From assembly GCA_937858455.1 (NCBI GenBank), contig CALLYN010000535.1:1-5650 (forward strand): a stretch of 5,650 nt of DNA, read 5' to 3'. Within the stretch, counting starts at the first letter, position 1. Each line of letters opens with the position of its first letter. Made by a program: the position numbers and the translations under genes. The stretch comes from an uncultured Kouleothrix sp. Lineage in GTDB: Bacteria > Chloroflexota > Chloroflexia > Chloroflexales > Roseiflexaceae. Shown in pieces: positions 1-4,637 of the stretch. The notes under the pieces are model-generated. The model was given only the letters and a program-made list of their open reading frames with translations. It did no database searches and had not been told where the DNA came from.

Positions 1-1
1 C

Positions 2-82
2 GGGTTTCTGTCGGCGGCGCACACCGAGGCGGATATTGCGGCGACTGTGGCGGCGTTCGCGGCCACGCTTGATGAGCTGTAA
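2..82 (+). CDS. C-terminal end of a class III aminotransferase, HemL-like (partial)
   Basis: Only the last 26 codons and a TAA stop are present; the 5' part lies outside the window. The tail contains GFLSAAHTEADI, which resembles the end of glutamate-1-semialdehyde 2,1-aminomutase (HemL) and related PLP-dependent class III aminotransferases, where an F-[VM]-S-x-A-H-[ST]-x-x-D-I segment precedes the final helix. HemL makes 5-aminolevulinate for tetrapyrrole synthesis in the cytoplasm. The tail does not separate HemL from other class III aminotransferases, so no symbol is given. The stop lies 3 nt before the ATG of the arginase-family gene, which suggests co-transcription and translational coupling. 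Confidence 0.55.
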   Translation, partial: GFLSAAHTEADIAATVAAFAATLDEL

Positions 83-85
83 GCA

Positions 86-934
86 ATGAACATCGCACTA
101 CTTGGCGTTCCCTATAACCTCGACCAGCTTGAGGTTGGCATGGGCCGCGCGCCTGCCGCGCTGACGCGTGCCGGCTTGGCCGAGCGGCTCGCCGGCCAGG
201 GCCACGACGTGGCGAGCGAAACGATCAGCGTGGCCGAGGCGCCCGAGCCGCGTGAAGCGCATATTGGCGCGGTGCAGGCGCAGCTGGCTGCTGCAGTGGC
301 GCGCGCGCGCGCGGCCGGGCGCTTTCCACTGATTAACGGTGGCGACTGCCTGGTGTCGCTTGGCGCGCTGGCGGGGTTGGGCCGGCCATCCGATACGGCA
401 GTAGTGTGGATCGATGCGCACGGCGATTTTAACACCCCCGAGATCAGCATCAGCGGCTACTTGGGCGGCATGCCACTGGCGTGCGCAGTTGGGCGTGGGC
501 TGGGCGCGCTACGCCAGCAGATCGGGCTGGAGCCGCTGGCCGAGCGCAATGTGGCGCTGGTGGGCGCGCGCGACCTCGACCCGCTCGAAGAGCGCGCGCT
601 GGCAGCGTCGTCGGTGATGCTTGTGCGCAGCAGCGAGATTGGCGGCGACACCACCGCGCTCGACCGGGCGCTGCACGCGCTTGGCTCGCTGCCGCAGCTG
701 TACCTGCACATCGACATCGACGTGCTCGACTCGGCGATTGCGCCCGGCGTCGATTTCCCGACGACGCCGGGCCTGAGCGTGGCGCAGCTCGAGCGCCTGG
801 CGCAGCAGGTGGCTGGCCTGGGGAACATGGCCGCGCTGGCGCTGACGGCCGTGAACCCCGAGAAAGACAGCGAGGGCCGCACTGTTGGCGCGGCGCTGCG
901 GGTGATCGAAGCCGCGCTCGAGCGGGGTGCCTAG
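86..934 (+). CDS. Arginase/agmatinase superfamily protein (ureohydrolase fold) with altered active site
   Basis: This 282-residue protein has the length and motif order of the ureohydrolase superfamily, whose members use two Mn ions to hydrolyse guanidino compounds such as arginine, agmatine or formiminoglutamate. Visible motifs are GGDC at 85-88, DAHGDFN at 110-116, and DIDVLD at 210-215. The metal ligands D110, H112, D114, D210 and D212 are kept. Against classical arginase, as aligned by eye, the first metal-binding His (GGDH) is C88, the His of the SGNLHG segment is G127, and the Glu of the EVNP motif is A255. This points to a divergent subgroup, so arginine should not be assumed as substrate. 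There is no signal peptide. The ATG is 3 nt after the upstream stop with only a weak SD, consistent with translational coupling. The superfamily is confident; the substrate is unknown. Confidence 0.88.
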   Translation: MNIALLGVPYNLDQLEVGMGRAPAALTRAGLAERLAGQGHDVASETISVAEAPEPREAHIGAVQAQLAAAVARARAAGRFPLINGGDCLVSLGALAGLGRPSDTAVVWIDAHGDFNTPEISISGYLGGMPLACAVGRGLGALRQQIGLEPLAERNVALVGARDLDPLEERALAASSVMLVRSSEIGGDTTALDRALHALGSLPQLYLHIDIDVLDSAIAPGVDFPTTPGLSVAQLERLAQQVAGLGNMAALALTAVNPEKDSEGRTVGAALRVIEAALERGA

Positions 935-936
935 CC

Positions 937-1530
937 ATGCGTGTGATTACCGGCTCGGCCAAAGGGCACCGGCTAAAAGCCCCCAAAGGCATGACAACGC
1001 GGCCAATGCTCGACCGGGTCAAAGAAGCGGTGTTCTCGGTGCTAGAGGGCTATGGCCCGATCCGCGGGCGCGTGCTGGATCTGTACGCCGGCACTGGCTC
1101 GCTGGGCATTGAGTGTTTGTCGCGCGGGGCGGCGTGGGCCGATTTTGTGGAGATGCGCGCGCACGTATGCGCGATTATTCGCGAGAACCTGGCGCACACG
1201 CGCTTTCTCGAGCGCTCGCGTGTGCACCAGATGCAGGTGGGGCGCTACCTGGCCACGGCTCATCCAATGGAGAAATATGATATAATTCTGATGGATCCGC
1301 CATACGCCGACCCCGCAATTGAAGCGACAATCGGCATTGTAAGCGCCTCGGGGCTCATGGCCGACGAAGGGCTGCTGATCGTTGGGCACTCGCCGCGGGT
1401 GGCGCTCGCCGAGCGATATGAGCGCATCCGCCGCCGCAAATTCCGCCGTCTGGGCGATTCCTGCTTCTCAATCTATGAAATAGCCACAGAGACCGCCGAG
1501 CGCGAAGAGCAAGCGGCCAGCGAAGCGTAG
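937..1530 (+). CDS. rsmD: 16S rRNA (guanine(966)-N2)-methyltransferase RsmD
   Basis: This 197-residue class I SAM-dependent methyltransferase is expected to methylate N2 of G966 (E. coli numbering) in the 30S head during ribosome assembly. The N-terminus MRVITGSAKGHRL followed by TRP at 21-23 is the family signature. The SAM-binding loop is LDLYAGTG at 47-54, followed by GIECLSRGA, and catalytic motif IV is DPPY at 120-123. The C-terminus ends in a charged Glu/Ala tail after the core fold. The frame stays open upstream to 481 inside the arginase gene, but ATG 937 is chosen because the family N-terminus begins there and GGGGTG at 924-929 gives an SD about 7 nt away. It starts 2 nt after the previous stop, so coupling is likely. 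rsmD followed by coaD is a common bacterial pair. Confidence 0.95.
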   Translation: MRVITGSAKGHRLKAPKGMTTRPMLDRVKEAVFSVLEGYGPIRGRVLDLYAGTGSLGIECLSRGAAWADFVEMRAHVCAIIRENLAHTRFLERSRVHQMQVGRYLATAHPMEKYDIILMDPPYADPAIEATIGIVSASGLMADEGLLIVGHSPRVALAERYERIRRRKFRRLGDSCFSIYEIATETAEREEQAASEA

Positions 1531-1539
1531 GCCGCCACT

Positions 1540-1566
1540 TGCGACTCGGCCAAGGAGCGAGTCGTG
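1540..1566 (+). promoter_or_regulatory. Hairpin enclosing the coaD ribosome binding site and start codon
   Basis: CGACTCG (1542-1548) and CGAGTCG (1558-1564) form a perfect 7-bp inverted repeat around a 9-nt loop, GCCAAGGAG, which carries the Shine-Dalgarno AAGGAG (1552-1557). Two G.U pairs (1541-1565, 1540-1566) extend the stem over the whole GUG start codon, so the SD would be exposed in the loop while the start is paired. It has no U tract and lies within the initiation region, so it is not a convincing terminator for rsmD. A role in tuning coaD translation is inferred. Confidence 0.5.
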
Positions 1567-2049
1567 ACGATCGCCGTGTACCCGGGCAGCTTCGACCCGA
1601 TCACCAATGGGCACCTCGATATAGTGACGCGCGCGTCGCGCCTGTTCGACACCGTGATCATGGCGGTGTTCGACCGGCCGAATAAGAACCTGTTGTTCAG
1701 CACCAGCGAGCGGATCGCGATGGTGAAAGAGGCCATCCGCGACCTGCCACGTGTGAAAGTCGGTACATACTCGGAGCTGACCGTCGAGTATGTGCGGCAG
1801 GCGAACGCATCGGTGATTGTGCGTGGGCTGCGCGACCCGCGCGATTTCGACCACGAGTTTCAGATGGCGCAGATCAACAACAAGCTGGCGCCCGAGATCG
1901 ACGTGGTGCTGTTCATGGCTGGCCACCAGTATACATTCTTCAGCTCAAGCACGGTGCGCGAGATCGCCTCATTGGGTGGCGATGTATCGTGGCTGGTGCC
2001 GCCGCATGTGGTGATGGCGCTGCAGCGGGCCTACCGCGGCAGGGAGTAG
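1564..2049 (+). CDS. coaD: Phosphopantetheine adenylyltransferase CoaD
   Basis: CoaD transfers AMP from ATP to 4'-phosphopantetheine, making dephospho-CoA, the penultimate step of cytoplasmic CoA synthesis. The 161-residue length is normal for this nucleotidyltransferase. The N-terminus VYPGSFDPITNGH contains the T/HxGH nucleotide-binding motif as TNGH at 14-17. RGLRD at 87-91 is the conserved phosphopantetheine/ATP-contacting segment, and SSSTVRE at 127-133 corresponds to the ISSTxVR signature. The start is GTG, fixed by the family N-terminus and by AAGGAG at 1552-1557 with 6-nt spacing. This initiation region lies in an inverted repeat (1540-1566). The gene follows rsmD by 33 nt, in the usual order. 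Its product feeds the acyl-CoA and ACP chemistry used by fabH and fabD further downstream. Confidence 0.96.
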   Translation: MTIAVYPGSFDPITNGHLDIVTRASRLFDTVIMAVFDRPNKNLLFSTSERIAMVKEAIRDLPRVKVGTYSELTVEYVRQANASVIVRGLRDPRDFDHEFQMAQINNKLAPEIDVVLFMAGHQYTFFSSSTVREIASLGGDVSWLVPPHVVMALQRAYRGRE

Positions 2050-2078
2050 GCCCGAGGCATATTCAAGCAGAGCTCTAC

Positions 2079-2109
2079 GAAGGGGGTGATCGGCTATCGA
2101 GCTAGATCA
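2079..2109 (+). promoter_or_regulatory. Strong SD followed by a hairpin at the start of the coiled-coil gene
   Basis: GAAGGGGG (2079-2086) is the only good ribosome binding sequence before the next gene. It is followed at once by a possible stem-loop: TGATC (2087-2091) pairs with GATCA (2105-2109), and GGCT (2092-2095) pairs with AGCT (2100-2103) with one G.U pair and a bulged A at 2104, leaving a tetraloop ATCG (2096-2099). The in-frame codon ATC at 2096 lies in that loop, and TTG 2111 lies 1 nt beyond the stem. The structure is a prediction by eye. Confidence 0.4.
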
Positions 2110-2110
2110 G

Positions 2111-2524
2111 TTGATCGACGAACTCGAAGACACGCTGGCCGAAGGCCGCCGGATGTTTTTCGGCAATCGGCTGCTTGTCGACGAGGAGCGCATTCTGGAT
2201 ATTATTGATCGAATGCGCGTGGCGGTGCCCGAGGAGCTGAAACAGGCCCGCCGGGTGATTGCCGAGCAGGAGCGCCTGATTGGCGAGGCCCAGGCGCACG
2301 TGCGCCAGGCCATGGAAGAGCAGGGGCTGCTGGCAGCGGTGGAAGCGGAGCGACAACGGCTGCTCGATCTGGCCGAGCGCGATGCCGAGGCGACGCGCAA
2401 GGGCGCCGACGAGTACGCGCGGCAGGTGCTCGAAGAGCTCGAGCAGCGGCTTGTGCGGCTAAGCGCGAGCGTTCAGAACGGGCTGCGCGAGCTGGGCCGC
2501 CCCGGCGAGGCCGAGGCGCGGTGA
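2111..2524 (+). CDS. Small coiled-coil protein, SepIVA/DivIVA-like (probable cell division or envelope factor)
   Basis: This soluble protein of about 137 residues is charged and mostly helical: a short N-terminal part with a hydrophobic-rich LLVDEERILDIIDRMRVAVP at 21-40, then a Glu/Arg/Ala-rich coiled coil to about residue 128. There is no signal peptide or membrane segment. It resembles, from memory, mycobacterial SepIVA (Rv2927c), a DivIVA-domain division factor: both have a V-x-x-x-x-[IV]-L-[DE]-[IL]-I-D segment ending in [AV]-[IV]-P-x-E-L, then a coiled coil with a late A-E-x-x-R-L-[IL]-D-x-A motif. Position also agrees, since SepIVA neighbours the DUF177 gene. This one is much shorter in the coil. 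The start is uncertain. TTG 2111 is the first standard start after the in-frame TGA at 2087, but it lacks a nearby SD, and conserved-looking residues E-L-D-Q lie just upstream. The gene could begin at ATC 2096 instead. Confidence 0.75.
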   Translation: MIDELEDTLAEGRRMFFGNRLLVDEERILDIIDRMRVAVPEELKQARRVIAEQERLIGEAQAHVRQAMEEQGLLAAVEAERQRLLDLAERDAEATRKGADEYARQVLEELEQRLVRLSASVQNGLRELGRPGEAEAR

Positions 2525-2570
2525 GGCCCGCGCGGCAGAATTCGAAATAGCCAGAAGCGGCGTTTGTGGC

Positions 2571-2599
2571 TTGACAGCGCGGCGCAGCTCGCCTATAAT
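2571..2599 (+). promoter_or_regulatory. Consensus sigma-70-type promoter for the DUF177-rpmF-fabHD unit
   Basis: TTGACA (2571-2576) and TATAAT (2594-2599) match the housekeeping -35 and -10 consensus perfectly with an optimal 17-nt spacer. Transcription should begin near 2606-2611, giving a 5' leader of only about 25-30 nt before ATG 2635. The site lies in the 110-nt gap after the coiled-coil gene and separates the window into two likely transcription units, although read-through from upstream is possible. Confidence 0.85.
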
Positions 2600-2612
2600 G
2601 CAGCTTCTGTGA

Positions 2613-2628
2613 GTACGCAGGAGCGTAC
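2613..2628 (+). promoter_or_regulatory. Short hairpin presenting the DUF177-gene Shine-Dalgarno in its loop
   Basis: GTACGC (2613-2618) and GCGTAC (2623-2628) are perfect 6-bp arms around the tetraloop AGGA (2619-2622), the core of the Shine-Dalgarno AGGAG (2619-2623). ATG 2635 starts 11 nt after the SD. Given the promoter position, this stem would form at or very near the 5' end of the mRNA, where it could also protect the transcript. Both functions are inferred. Confidence 0.5.
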
Positions 2629-2634
2629 CCTACC

Positions 2635-3180
2635 ATGCACATACACAAACCATTGACCGACCTGAAGTTCAACGTTGCGCAGTTGCTCCGCGAGGAAGTG
2701 GGCGGGCGGCGAAACTACACCTTCGCCGAAGACGCGCTCCCGCTGGACGACGAAACGACGCTCAGGCAGCTAGAGGGCAAAGTGCGGTTCACCCGCACGG
2801 CCACCGGGGTGCTGGCCGATGTCGACGCGCAAGGCGTGGTCGAGATGCCGTGCATCCGCTGCCTGGCCCCCTCGCAGCAGCGGATCGACCTGCACTTCCG
2901 TGATGAATTCCACTCGCGCATCGAAGTCAACACCGGCATGCCGCTGCCCAAGCCCGACGAAGAAGATCCATTCTACATTGACGAGAGCCATCTGGTAGAC
3001 TTGGGCGAAGCGCTGCGCGAGTATGCGGTGATCGAGCTGCCAATGCAGCCGCTATGCCGGCCCGACTGCAAGGGCCTGTGCCCGACCTGTGGCGCCGACC
3101 GGAACCTGGGCGACTGCGGGTGCAGCAGCGATGGCAATGACGACCGCTTTGCGGTGCTGAAGCGGCTGCTAAATGACTAG
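2635..3180 (+). CDS. DUF177 (YceD-family) protein, 23S rRNA accumulation-linked
   Basis: This 181-residue protein belongs to DUF177/YceD, a family encoded next to rpmF in most bacteria and linked in E. coli and plants to 23S rRNA accumulation or processing. Its biochemical activity is unsettled. The family hallmarks are visible: a CIRC pair at 73-76 in the middle, an acidic central segment (KPDEEDPFYIDE, 106-117), LGEALREYAVIELPMQPLC, and a C-terminal Cys cluster C141, C145, C149, C152 within LCRPDCKGLCPTCGADRN, probably a zinc site. C161 and C163 add two more cysteines. It ends with RFAVLKRL, like the family's usual D-x-R-[FW]-x-x-L-x-x-L ending. ATG 2635 is the first start after the promoter and has AGGAG 11 nt upstream. 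It heads the unit that continues with rpmF 93 nt downstream. Confidence 0.93.
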   Translation: MHIHKPLTDLKFNVAQLLREEVGGRRNYTFAEDALPLDDETTLRQLEGKVRFTRTATGVLADVDAQGVVEMPCIRCLAPSQQRIDLHFRDEFHSRIEVNTGMPLPKPDEEDPFYIDESHLVDLGEALREYAVIELPMQPLCRPDCKGLCPTCGADRNLGDCGCSSDGNDDRFAVLKRLLND

Positions 3181-3208
3181 GTGCTGGGGTCGCCGGGCGG
3201 CGAGCACC
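3180..3208 (+). promoter_or_regulatory. Possible bulged stem-loop after the DUF177 gene
   Basis: GGTGCT (3180-3185) can pair with AGCACC (3203-3208), and CGCC (3191-3194) with GGCG (3199-3202) around a GGGC loop, leaving a 5-nt bulge GGGGT on the 5' side. No U tract follows, so it is unlikely to be a full terminator. It may be an mRNA-processing or stability element in the 93-nt DUF177-rpmF gap. In such GC-rich DNA it could arise by chance. I see nothing else of note in this gap apart from SD-like AGGAAAGGA (3251-3259) and AAGG (3263-3266). Confidence 0.3.
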
Positions 3209-3273
3209 AGCCGGCGCTATACCATCGATAATACGTGAGATACACAGCGTAGGAAAGGATTCAAGGCTAGAAC

Positions 3274-3471
3274 ATGGGTGCCGTACCGAAGACGAAAGTT
3301 TCGCGCCACCGCCGTGGCAATCGCCGCCAGCATCAGCGGCTCGACGCGCCGTCGCTGGTGACGTGCCCGCAGTGCAATAAGCTGATGCGCTCGCACTACA
3401 TGTGCAAGAACTGCGGCAGCTACCGCGGGCGCCAGGTGATCGAGCAGAGCAGCGCCGCGGAGAGCGAATAG
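3274..3471 (+). CDS. rpmF: 50S ribosomal protein L32 (bL32), zinc-binding form
   Basis: This 65-residue basic protein is a structural component of the large ribosomal subunit. The N-terminus MGAVPKTKVSRHRRGNRR is the typical L32 opening (family form M-x-V-P-K-x-[KR]-x-S-x-x-[RK]-x-x-x-R-R). The C-terminal half has two CxxC pairs, CPQC at 31-34 and CKNC at 44-47, the four-cysteine zinc ribbon of the C+ type. Many bacteria carry a cysteine-free (C-) paralogue for zinc shortage; none is in this window. The length is normal, with a short acidic/Ser tail. ATG 3274 has AAGG 7 nt upstream. The DUF177-rpmF pairing is widely conserved, and fabH follows after an 89-nt gap holding a long hairpin. Confidence 0.97.
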   Translation: MGAVPKTKVSRHRRGNRRQHQRLDAPSLVTCPQCNKLMRSHYMCKNCGSYRGRQVIEQSSAAESE

Positions 3472-3490
3472 CATGCGGTTGGGCGCCTCG

Positions 3491-3544
3491 GGCAAAGGAT
3501 GAAGGATGCAGCGTGATTATGCGGCGCATCCTTCATCCTTTGTC
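3491..3544 (+). repeat. Long inverted repeat between rpmF and fabH, built on tandem AAGGATG
   Basis: Positions 3493-3509 and 3526-3542 are perfect 17-bp reverse complements, extended by a G.U (3492-3543) and a G-C pair (3491-3544) to 19 bp, with a 16-nt loop (3510-3525). The 5' arm contains two exact tandem heptamers, AAGGATG (3495-3501, 3502-3508). A weak T-rich stretch (TTTGTCGTTGT) follows, so partial termination after rpmF is possible. It could instead be a processing site or a dispersed hairpin repeat. The fabH SD begins only 6 nt after the stem. Confidence 0.8.
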
Positions 3545-3560
3545 GTTGTAAGGGATTGCT

Positions 3561-4553
3561 ATGGCCAGGTATGCCGCGATTACAGGGTGGGGCTTCGCTG
3601 TGCCCGAGCGCGTAATGACGAATGCCGAGCTCGAGCGGATAGTCAATACCTCCGACGAGTGGATCATCGAGCGCACCGGCATACGCGAGCGCCGGGTAGT
3701 TGGCCCAGGCGAGAGCACCTCGACGCTGGCGAGTGAGGCTGGGCGCCGCGCGCTGGCGCAGGCTGGGCTGCCCGCCGACGCGATCGACCTGATCGTCCTG
3801 GCGACATGCACGCCCGACCGGCCTTTCCCTGCCACCGCCTGTACCGTGCAGGCGAACCTCGGCATCGCGCGCGCGGCGGCCTTCGATATTGCGGCGGCGT
3901 GCAGCGGCTTTGTGTATGGCCTGAGCGTGGCCACCAGCATGATCCGCAGCGGCGCGGCGCGCAACGTGCTGTTCATCTCGGCCGATGTGTTTACCCATTA
4001 TATTAACTGGAACGATCGCAACACCTGCGTGCTGTTTGGCGATGGCGCGGGCGCGGTGGTACTGCAGCCTAGCGACGAACCCTACGGCCAGCTTTCGAGC
4101 GTACTGGGCGCCTCGGGCAAGGACGAAGACTTGATGGCGGTGGACGCGGGCGGCACGCGCATGCCCGCTACCCCCGAGCTGCTCGAGCAAGGCCGCCAGT
4201 ACGTGTACATGAACGGCCGCGAGATCTTCAAGCTGGCGGTGCGCGGCATGAGCGACTCGTCGGCGCAGGCGCTCGAAGATGCCGGCGTGTCGAAGGACGA
4301 TATTGCGCTGGTGGTGCCGCACCAGGCGAATTTGCGGATCATTGATGCTACCGCAAAGCGGCTTGGCGTGCCGATGGAACGGGTGTTTATCAACCTCGAC
4401 CGCTATGGCAACACGTCGGCCGCGACCATACCGATCGCGCTGGCCGAGGCGGCCGACCAGGGCCGCCTGAACCCCGGCGACTATGTGCTGGTGACGGCAT
4501 TCGGCGGCGGGCTCACCTGGGCGTCGTCGGTGGTGCGCTGGGGCCGGCCGTGA
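3561..4553 (+). CDS. fabH: Beta-ketoacyl-ACP synthase III (KAS III)
   Basis: FabH condenses a short acyl-CoA, usually acetyl-CoA or a branched starter, with malonyl-ACP to start type II fatty acid synthesis in the cytoplasm. The 330-residue length is normal. The thiolase-fold catalytic triad is intact: C114 in DIAAACSGF, H254 in VPHQANLRII, and N284 in DRYGNTSAATIP. Other family landmarks are TSDEWIIERTGIRERR at 30-45, GDGAGAVVL at 160-168, and the C-terminal AFGGGLTWAS. ATG 3561 is supported by AAGGGA at 3550-3555, 5 nt upstream, and by the family N-terminus. The starter-unit preference cannot be read from the sequence. plsX, which often sits between rpmF and fabH, is missing here. It shares the frame and orientation of fabD, which supplies its malonyl-ACP. 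Confidence 0.96.
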   Translation: MARYAAITGWGFAVPERVMTNAELERIVNTSDEWIIERTGIRERRVVGPGESTSTLASEAGRRALAQAGLPADAIDLIVLATCTPDRPFPATACTVQANLGIARAAAFDIAAACSGFVYGLSVATSMIRSGAARNVLFISADVFTHYINWNDRNTCVLFGDGAGAVVLQPSDEPYGQLSSVLGASGKDEDLMAVDAGGTRMPATPELLEQGRQYVYMNGREIFKLAVRGMSDSSAQALEDAGVSKDDIALVVPHQANLRIIDATAKRLGVPMERVFINLDRYGNTSAATIPIALAEAADQGRLNPGDYVLVTAFGGGLTWASSVVRWGRP

Positions 4554-4560
4554 CGGGTCG

Positions 4561-4618
4561 ACAGAGAGATAAGGAGGCAAGGAGGCAGCGCCGCTTCTTT
4601 GTCTCCTTATCTCTTTGT
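4561..4618 (+). repeat. 26-bp hairpin between fabH and fabD, built on tandem AAGGAGGC
   Basis: Positions 4561-4586 pair with 4593-4618 without a mismatch: 22 Watson-Crick and 4 G.U pairs closed by a 6-nt loop, AGCGCC. The core 4565-4576/4603-4614 is a perfect 12-bp repeat. The 5' arm holds two exact tandem octamers, AAGGAGGC (4571-4578, 4579-4586). A T-rich run (TTTGTTTG, ending at 4621) follows, so it could act as a partial terminator between fabH and fabD. The SD-like AAGGAGG copies are paired and lie over 50 nt from the fabD start, so they are not its ribosome binding site. Confidence 0.85.
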
Positions 4619-4637
4619 TTGTGGTGAAGGGTAACGT

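Noticed and set aside
481..936. Upstream extension of the rsmD frame into the arginase-family gene
   Set aside because: The added residues are low-complexity Arg/Ala/Gly out-of-frame translation of the arginase gene. The RsmD family N-terminus begins exactly at ATG 937 with its own SD-like sequence.
450..1022. Minus-strand open frame opposite the arginase-family gene and rsmD
   Set aside because: The composition is Arg/Ala/Ser/Pro-rich, no motif is visible, and it lies fully across well-supported genes on the other strand.
1281..1286. TATAAT inside rsmD as a possible internal promoter for coaD
   Set aside because: There is no TTGACA-like hexamer at 16-18 nt upstream. The AT-rich patch is explained by codons for K-Y-D-I-I-L-M just before the DPPY motif.
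3227..3232. GATAAT before rpmF as a possible -10 element
   Set aside because: The region 17 nt upstream has no -35 match, and the strong promoter at 2571-2599 already accounts for transcription of rpmF.
4082..4393. Minus-strand open frame opposite fabH
   Set aside because: It is a shadow frame of fabH's catalytic domain with no homologous features or plausible ribosome binding site.
4571..4586. AAGGAGG copies as the fabD Shine-Dalgarno
   Set aside because: They lie more than 50 nt from ATG 4638 and are paired in the hairpin stem. GAAGGG at 4626-4631 is at the proper distance.
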